A stretch of DNA of 6,576 nucleotides from Pirellulales bacterium (GTDB lineage Bacteria > Planctomycetota > Planctomycetia > Pirellulales > JALHLM01). The position numbers and the translations under genes were made by a program. The notes beneath the pieces are model-generated. The model was not told the DNA's origin and searched no databases. It saw only the letters and a list, made by a program, of their open reading frames with translations. The stretch lies in assembly GCA_022844585.1 (NCBI GenBank), contig JALHLM010000356.1, positions 1 through 6,576 of the forward strand, written 5' to 3'. Positions 1-4,506 of the stretch are shown piece by piece (positions within the stretch are counted from its first letter, which is position 1; each line of letters starts with the position of its first letter).

Positions 1-2295
1 ATGTACATCCATCTGCCCAGCCTGGCGGGGGCCGAGACCGACATCGGTACGTACGGCGGCGTGTACTACAACGGGGTTTACTACGACAACGTCCATTTCA
101 ACATCCACGGGCAGTCGTCGCGGGGTTTTCCGAAGAAGAGCTTCAACGTCGATTTCCCGCGCGATCATCGGTTCGAGCCGTTCGCGGCGAGCGACTACAC
201 GGTCAAAGACTTCAACCTGTTGTCGAACTACGCCGACAAGTCCAAGCTGCGCAATACGCTGGCCTACGAAACGTACGGCGACGCAGGGTCGGTGACACAT
301 TTTGCGTTTCCCGTCCGCGTGCAGCAGGGCGGCCGCTTCCTGGGCGTGTATGACCTCGTGGAAGACGGCGACGACGACTATCTGGATCGGAACGGACTCG
401 ATCCATTCGGCGCGCTGTACAAGATGTACAACACGTTCACCACGACGAGCGGCGCGGAAAAGAAAACGCGACAGGAGGAGGGCGTCGGCGATCTATCAGC
501 GTTTCAGGCCGGGCTTCGCCAGTCCGGAGCGGCGCTATCGCAATTCCTGTGGGACAACGTCGACATGCCGAGCATGGCCAATTTCCTGGCGGCCATGATC
601 ATCACCGGCAGCGTCGATTGTTGCCACAAGAACTACTACGCGTACCGTGATACGCTCGGCAACGGGGAATGGACGTATCTGCCGTGGGACCTGGACCTGT
701 CGTTCGGTCGCAATTGGACGACGACGTTCACCTACTTCGACGACGGGCTGTTCTCGCAAAACCCGCTGTACATTGGGCGCGGCAATCTGTTGAACGACGT
801 GCTGTTCGCCGATCCGCGATTCAATCAGATGTACTTGCGGCGTCTGCGCACGCTGATGGACGAGTTGCTTCAGAGTCCGGACACGCCCGAGGCGGAGCGG
901 CACTACGAGAGTCGCATCGACGCGCTCGTGGAGCACATTGGCGCGGACGCGGCTCTTGATAACAACCGCTGGAGCGTGTGGGGGGCTTCGCCGACTTGGG
1001 AGCAGCAACTCACCATTCTTCGCGAGCAGTATCTCGCCGAGCGGCGGAACTTCCTGTTTAACCAGCAATCCAACGGCCGCGGTCCGATTCCGGCCGTGCA
1101 GGCGGCGATGCAGTCGCTGGAGATCGTCGAAGTCGAGCATTCGCCGGCGTCGGGAAATCGCGATCAACAGTTCATCAAAATTCGCAACCCAACGCGCGGC
1201 ACGATCGACATTTCCGGCTGGCGGATCGAGGGGACGATCCAGCACACATTCAAAGCCGGCACCGTGCTGTCATCGAGTGGCGACTTGTACGTAACGCCGG
1301 ACTCGAAGGCGTTCCGCGCCCGGACCGTCGGCCCGCGCGGCAATCAAGGGCTGTTCGTGCAGGACGGCTACGAGGGGATCTTGCCGGGCAGCGGCGGGTC
1401 GATCCAAATTGTCGACCAAGACGGCCGTGAAGTTGCCGGGTTCGTCTACGAAGGCGAACCATCGGACGCTCAGAAGTATTTGCGTATCACCGAGATCAAT
1501 TACCATCCCTACGAGCCAGCCGCTGGCAGCCCGTTTGTCGACAATGACTATGAGTATGTCGAGCTGACGAACATCGGCGACGCGCCGCTCGATCTGACGG
1601 GCGTGTGGTTCGACCAAGGGGTCGAGTTCGATTTCACCCACGGCGCGATTCGCGAGCTGGCGCCCGGCGCGCATGTTTTGATCGTTGCCAATGAAACGGC
1701 ATTTCGCGAACGCTACGGCGATGCATTGCCGGTGGCCGGCATGTACTCCGGTCAATTGAGCAATGGCGGCGAAGTGCTAGTTGTGCGCGACAAGGACAAC
1801 GCGATCGTCCATAACTTCGCCTACTCCGACGCTTGGTTCAGTAGCACCGACGGGGACGGCGAAACCCTGGTCGTTCAGGATGAGCGGGCCGACATTGCGA
1901 ATTGGGGCCTGAAGCAGGGCTGGCGCGCTAGTCGCTTGCATGGCGGATCGCCGGGGCGCGACGACGTGGTCCAACAATTGGGCGATGCGGACGGCGACAG
2001 CGACGTGGATGCCCAAGATCTGCAGGCGGTGCGCGAAAACTTCGGCCGAGCGGCCGGCGGTCTCGGCGACGCGGACCACGATGGCGACGTGGATGTGCAT
2101 GACCTGAACGCGGTGCGTAACTACTTTGGCGTGTCGGCGCCGGTGGGCGTTCGCAACTCAGTGAATTCGCCCACGAGCGCCGTGTCGGCCACGCGTTTCG
2201 CGGTCGACTCTGCCCATGACGCCGTGTTCGGCCTGTGGACGAAATCGCCCAACTTCGAGTGGGAAAAGCCCCGGCGTCGCCGCGATTTTCGCTAG
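1..2295 (+). CDS. CotH kinase-like / lamin-tail / dockerin-repeat secreted protein, 5' partial
   Basis: The frame is open from the first base to TAG at 2293-2295 (764 residues). The Met at base 1 is probably not the true start: no signal peptide follows and the sequence opens inside the CotH fold. CotH domain, about 1-355: HGQSSRGFPKKSF (36-48) resembles the nucleotide-binding loop with its lysines; D206 in SVDCCHKNYY probably corresponds to the catalytic loop; PWDLDLSFG (228-236, D230 and D232) fits the metal-binding motif. Two lamin-tail-like beta domains follow: about 371-483, and about 494-650 starting LRITEINYHPYE. Two dockerin-type calcium repeats lie at 661-682 and 689-710, then a 54-residue tail ending in the basic RRRRDFR. 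CotH proteins in Bacillus phosphorylate spore-coat proteins; planctomycetes make no such spores, so kinase activity and substrate are unknown here. I infer an extracellular or envelope role. The domain calls are confident; function is not. Confidence 0.85.
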   Translation: MYIHLPSLAGAETDIGTYGGVYYNGVYYDNVHFNIHGQSSRGFPKKSFNVDFPRDHRFEPFAASDYTVKDFNLLSNYADKSKLRNTLAYETYGDAGSVTHFAFPVRVQQGGRFLGVYDLVEDGDDDYLDRNGLDPFGALYKMYNTFTTTSGAEKKTRQEEGVGDLSAFQAGLRQSGAALSQFLWDNVDMPSMANFLAAMIITGSVDCCHKNYYAYRDTLGNGEWTYLPWDLDLSFGRNWTTTFTYFDDGLFSQNPLYIGRGNLLNDVLFADPRFNQMYLRRLRTLMDELLQSPDTPEAERHYESRIDALVEHIGADAALDNNRWSVWGASPTWEQQLTILREQYLAERRNFLFNQQSNGRGPIPAVQAAMQSLEIVEVEHSPASGNRDQQFIKIRNPTRGTIDISGWRIEGTIQHTFKAGTVLSSSGDLYVTPDSKAFRARTVGPRGNQGLFVQDGYEGILPGSGGSIQIVDQDGREVAGFVYEGEPSDAQKYLRITEINYHPYEPAAGSPFVDNDYEYVELTNIGDAPLDLTGVWFDQGVEFDFTHGAIRELAPGAHVLIVANETAFRERYGDALPVAGMYSGQLSNGGEVLVVRDKDNAIVHNFAYSDAWFSSTDGDGETLVVQDERADIANWGLKQGWRASRLHGGSPGRDDVVQQLGDADGDSDVDAQDLQAVRENFGRAAGGLGDADHDGDVDVHDLNAVRNYFGVSAPVGVRNSVNSPTSAVSATRFAVDSAHDAVFGLWTKSPNFEWEKPRRRRDFR
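1981..2130 (+). repeat. Two dockerin-type calcium-binding repeats (intragenic)
   Basis: Two 22-residue units, at bases 1981-2046 and 2065-2130, encode GDADGDSDVDAQDLQAVREN.. and GDADHDGDVDVHDLNAVRNY.., each ending FG. Aspartates at loop positions 1, 3, 5, 7 and 12 (D662/664/666/668/673 and D690/692/694/696/701) match the dockerin EF-hand-like loop. The units are also alike at DNA level, sharing GGCGACGTGGATG-like and GCGGTGCG stretches, which suggests internal duplication. Dockerins bind cohesins in cellulosomes, but planctomycete dockerin-like repeats usually occur without known cohesins, so a cohesin partner is not implied. Confidence 0.85.
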
Positions 2296-2334
2296 CCGCG
2301 ATATCCAAGCGGGAAACGACCGCCGTGGGGCTTT
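2265..2334 (+). terminator. Possible 3'-end hairpin of the CotH-like gene
   Basis: AAAGCCCC (2265-2272) and GGGGCTTT (2327-2334) are perfect inverted repeats. The stem can continue with GGCG (2273-2276) against CGCC (2321-2324) after a two-base bulge, giving about 12 pairs around a 44-base loop that contains the stop codon. No run of T follows, so this is not a canonical intrinsic terminator. It could instead stabilise the mRNA 3' end or mark a Rho-dependent end. Confidence 0.25.
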
Positions 2335-2360
2335 ACGGCCTTTCGGGGGGCGGCTAGGTT
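2332..2360 (+). promoter_or_regulatory. Candidate sigma-70-type promoter for amt
   Basis: TTTACG (2332-2337) matches four of six bases of the -35 consensus. It is separated by exactly 17 bases from TAGGTT (2355-2360), which keeps the three most conserved -10 bases (T1, A2, T6). Transcription would start near 2366-2368, directly before the first base of the leader stem at 2369. That agreement is the main support; each box alone is weak. Confidence 0.3.
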
Positions 2361-2368
2361 ATGGCCTT

Positions 2369-2519
2369 CCCAACTGTTTCGTCGCGCCAAAAATCTGTCG
2401 CGACCTCCCAAGTCCGAGAGGCGGCGAACAGTTTGGGTCACGGTTCCTGGGATGGCGGGCGTCTCCAGGCGGCGGACCGTGACAGGCGTCAGGCACTTTG
2501 AGCTTCGGAGGTCGCGCAC
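2369..2519 (+). promoter_or_regulatory. Structured amt 5' leader with SD-sequestering complement (candidate RNA switch)
   Basis: Stem P1 pairs 2369-2385 with 2421-2437: 16 pairs including one G-U, with single-base bulges at 2379 and 2432. Stem P2 pairs 2437/2438-2444 with 2476-2482/2483, eight perfect pairs, extended by CC/GG after a bulge. An alternative inner stem is CCTGG (2446-2450) with CCAGG (2465-2469). Within the P1 loop, CGCGACCTCC (2399-2408) is the exact complement of GGAGGTCGCG (2507-2516), which contains the amt Shine-Dalgarno sequence. After one C-C mismatch the pairing continues AAG/CTT (2410-2412 with 2503-2505). GTCGCG (2381-2386) can instead pair with CGCGAC (2399-2404), which would free the ribosome site. 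The pairings are read directly; regulation by them is inferred. I did not recognise a published riboswitch class here. Confidence 0.45.
2507..2511 (+). promoter_or_regulatory. Shine-Dalgarno sequence of amt
   Basis: GGAGG ends 8 bases before the ATG at 2520, an optimal spacing. With the in-frame TGA at 2499-2501 it fixes the amt start. It is also one half of the 10-base complementarity with 2399-2408 in the leader. Confidence 0.85.
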
Positions 2520-3986
2520 ATGCGTTGGAGTCTTCCTCAGTCGGCGGCGATCATTTTGGTTTGCTGCGTCAGTTTACTAGTCGTCTCGCGCGGCCTCGCA
2601 CAAGAAACGACAACACCCGACGCAGCGGCCACGGCCGCGGACCTGGTTGTTGAAGCGACGGCAGCTCTCGACGAGGAAGCCGAGGCCGACGAGCCTGCCG
2701 CCGAGACTCCCGCCGGGCCGACGCTCGATCGTGGCGACACCGCCTGGATGTTGACCTCGTCGGCGCTGGTGCTGTTCATGACCGCGCCGGGCCTGGCGAT
2801 GTTCTACGGGGGCCTGGTGCGGAAGAAGAACGTGCTCGGCGTGATGATGCAATGCTTCTTCCTGATGGGCATGATGACCATCGTGTGGGGCGTGATTGGC
2901 TACTCGCTGAGCTTTGGCGGCAGCGGGCCGTTCATCGGCAACTTGGACCACCTGTGTTTAAAAGGCGTCCAACGGGAGTACGGCAAACCGACTGAGTTGG
3001 TGCTCGGCATTCCGAAGCTCGTCCACATGGTCTACCAAGGCATGTTCTTTATCATCACGCCGGCGCTGATCTGCGGTGCATTCGCCGAGCGAATGAAATT
3101 CAGCACCATGGTCGTTTTCAGCTTGCTGTGGGGCCTGCTGGTCTACTGCCCACTTTGCCATTGGGTTTGGGGCAACGGGATTCTCATGTACGGCAGCGCC
3201 AACGCCAACCTCTACGGCACCGGCGCGCTCGACTTTGCTGGCGGCGCCGTGGTGCATATCAGTTCCGGAGTCTCCGCGTTAATTTGCGCGCTCGTGATGG
3301 GGAAACGCCTCGGCTATGGTTCGCAGCCGATGCCGCCCCATAACTTGACGTATACGACGCTCGGCGCCGCGATGCTCTGGGTCGGCTGGTTCGGCTTCAA
3401 CGCCGGCAGCGCCACCGCCGCCGATGAGATCGCCGCGAGCGCCTTTGTCGCCACGCACTTTGCCGCCGCGGCCGGCACTTTGGGCTGGGCCGGCATGGAA
3501 TGGATCACGCGTGGCAAGCCCAGCATGTTGGGCGCCGCGTCAGGGGCGGTCGCCGGATTAGTCTGTATCACGCCCGCAGCAGGTTTCGTGCAACCGATGT
3601 GGGGCTTGGTGATGGGCCTGGCCGCCGGCGTAGTTTGTTTCTATGCCTGCACGACGTTGAAATCGATGTTCAAGTACGACGACAGCCTCGATGCTTTCGG
3701 TGTTCACGGCGTGGGCGGGACGTTGGGGGCGATCCTGACCGGCGTATTCGCCACGCGGGACGTCAACCCGATTGGTGGTGAGAGTTTTCTGGGGCTGATC
3801 GAAGGTGGCACGGTGATGAAGGCCCAATTGATCGCCACGGGGCTGACCTGGTTCTACGCCGCGGCCGTGAGTTTCATCCTGCTGAAAATCCTGGACGTGG
3901 TGATGGGCCTGCGCGTCTCGCAGCAGCAAGAAGTGCAGGGACTCGACCTTAGCCAGCATGGCGAAGAAGGCTACATCTTCCTGTAG
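2520..3986 (+). CDS. amt: Ammonium transporter Amt/AmtB
   Basis: 488 residues. This inner-membrane trimeric channel conducts ammonium for assimilation. Residues 1-28 look like a signal peptide (R2, hydrophobic 9-22, likely cut near GLAQ), as in E. coli AmtB. An acidic Ala/Glu-rich stretch of about 44 residues follows before the first of about 11 membrane segments (roughly 74-463). The family signature is complete at 238-263 (DFAGGAVVHISSG...MGKR). Counterparts of E. coli AmtB pore residues are present by my alignment: F176 and F293 (F107/F215 gate), W217 (W148), D238 (D160), S297 (S219) and the twin histidines H246 and H396 (H168/H318). The cytoplasmic tail GLRVSQQQEVQGLDLSQHGE matches the AmtB tail that contacts GlnK. 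The start is set by a strong GGAGG and an upstream in-frame stop. It is probably the first gene of an amt-glnB-glnD operon, with a structured leader upstream. Confidence 0.97.
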   Translation: MRWSLPQSAAIILVCCVSLLVVSRGLAQETTTPDAAATAADLVVEATAALDEEAEADEPAAETPAGPTLDRGDTAWMLTSSALVLFMTAPGLAMFYGGLVRKKNVLGVMMQCFFLMGMMTIVWGVIGYSLSFGGSGPFIGNLDHLCLKGVQREYGKPTELVLGIPKLVHMVYQGMFFIITPALICGAFAERMKFSTMVVFSLLWGLLVYCPLCHWVWGNGILMYGSANANLYGTGALDFAGGAVVHISSGVSALICALVMGKRLGYGSQPMPPHNLTYTTLGAAMLWVGWFGFNAGSATAADEIAASAFVATHFAAAAGTLGWAGMEWITRGKPSMLGAASGAVAGLVCITPAAGFVQPMWGLVMGLAAGVVCFYACTTLKSMFKYDDSLDAFGVHGVGGTLGAILTGVFATRDVNPIGGESFLGLIEGGTVMKAQLIATGLTWFYAAAVSFILLKILDVVMGLRVSQQQEVQGLDLSQHGEEGYIFL

Positions 3987-4022
3987 TACCCGCAGGGCGT
4001 TCTAATCAACGGCATCAGACCG

Positions 4023-4045
4023 CCGCGGGCAAATCGGGCCCGCGG
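4023..4045 (+). other. GC-only hairpin between amt and glnB
   Basis: CCGCGGGC (4023-4030) and GCCCGCGG (4038-4045) form a perfect 8-pair, all-GC stem with a 7-base loop (AAATCGG). It starts 36 bases after the amt stop and ends 9 bases before the glnB ribosome site. No T-run follows, so an intrinsic terminator is unlikely. An RNA stability or processing element that sets PII level relative to Amt is possible but unproven. Confidence 0.5.
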
Positions 4046-4054
4046 GATTGGATT

Positions 4055-4059
4055 GGAGA
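4055..4059 (+). promoter_or_regulatory. Shine-Dalgarno sequence of glnB
   Basis: GGAGA lies 7 bases before the ATG at 4067 (ATTGGAGAACGAATC then ATG), a good spacing that supports this start along with the family-typical N-terminus MKKIEAIVRHFKLEDV. Confidence 0.8.
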
Positions 4060-4066
4060 ACGAATC

Positions 4067-4405
4067 ATGAAGAAAATCGAAGCCATTGTCCGGCACTTCA
4101 AGCTCGAGGACGTGAAAGCCGCGCTCACCGAGGCCGGCACGCATGGCATGACAATCACCGAGGTCCGCGGATTCGGCCGCCAGAAGGGGCATACGGAGAT
4201 GTACCGCGGCACCGAGTACGCCGTCGATTTTGTGCCCAAGGTCAAGGTGGAAGTCGTCGTCAGCGATGGCGCCGTCAAGAAGGTGATCGACACCATCCTC
4301 CGCGCCGCGCAAACGGGGCAGATCGGCGACGGCAAGATCTTCGTTTCCGATCTCGCCGAAGTGGTCCGCATCCGCACCGGCCAAACCGGCGAAGACGCTC
4401 TGTAA
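4067..4405 (+). CDS. glnB: Nitrogen regulatory protein P-II
   Basis: 112 residues, the exact usual PII length. A cytosolic trimer that senses ATP/ADP and 2-oxoglutarate and controls partners such as Amt. The T-loop GFGRQKGHTEMYRGTEY (35-51) carries Tyr51, the uridylylation site, in YRGTEY; Thr49 replaces the Ala common in E. coli GlnB and GlnK. Ligand residues are present: R38, Q39, K40, K58, the B-loop TGQIGDGKIF (83-92, K90) and the C-loop RIRTGQ with R101 and R103. Lys3 and HTE at 42-44 resemble E. coli GlnB more than GlnK, whereas linkage to amt is typical of GlnK, so the paralogue name is uncertain. Residues RH at 9-10 replace the usual KP. It lies 80 bases after amt and 101 before glnD, consistent with co-transcription and with GlnD being its modifying enzyme. 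Confidence 0.97.
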   Translation: MKKIEAIVRHFKLEDVKAALTEAGTHGMTITEVRGFGRQKGHTEMYRGTEYAVDFVPKVKVEVVVSDGAVKKVIDTILRAAQTGQIGDGKIFVSDLAEVVRIRTGQTGEDAL

Positions 4406-4506
4406 GACTGTCCGAAAGCGGCGACGACCGGACTTTCCCGGGGCGGATTTCGTCCTACACTTTTCTATTCGCTTTTTCGCACCGTGCCGCATCCCTGCGC
4501 TTGCCC

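Noticed and set aside
535..1245. 236-codon open frame on the - strand
   Set aside because: Antisense to the CotH-like gene, no recognisable domain; a shadow of the strongly biased + frame.
2216..2482. 88-codon + frame bridging the end of the CotH-like gene and the amt leader
   Set aside because: Out of frame with the CotH-like gene at its start, composition like frame-shifted coding plus structured leader, no domain and no ribosome site.
2491..2503. AGGCAC...GC as a possible sigma-54 (-24/-12) promoter for amt
   Set aside because: The GG to GC distance is 8 bases rather than the required 10, and transcription would start at about the ribosome site.
2369..2519. Known glutamine riboswitch (glnA or Downstream-peptide motif) upstream of amt
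   Set aside because: Suspected because of the nitrogen gene, but I could not find the conserved sequence blocks I associate with these motifs. A covariance-model search would be decisive.
4410..4433. GTCCG/CGGAC hairpin after glnB as a terminator
   Set aside because: Only five pairs with a 14-base loop, and only three T follow before a C/G run; too weak to break the operon.
4466..4471. TATTCG as a -10 box for a separate glnD promoter
   Set aside because: Three of six matches and no -35-like hexamer 16-18 bases upstream.
3971..4492. 173-codon open frame on the - strand covering glnB
   Set aside because: Antisense to PII, which is unmistakable on the + strand.
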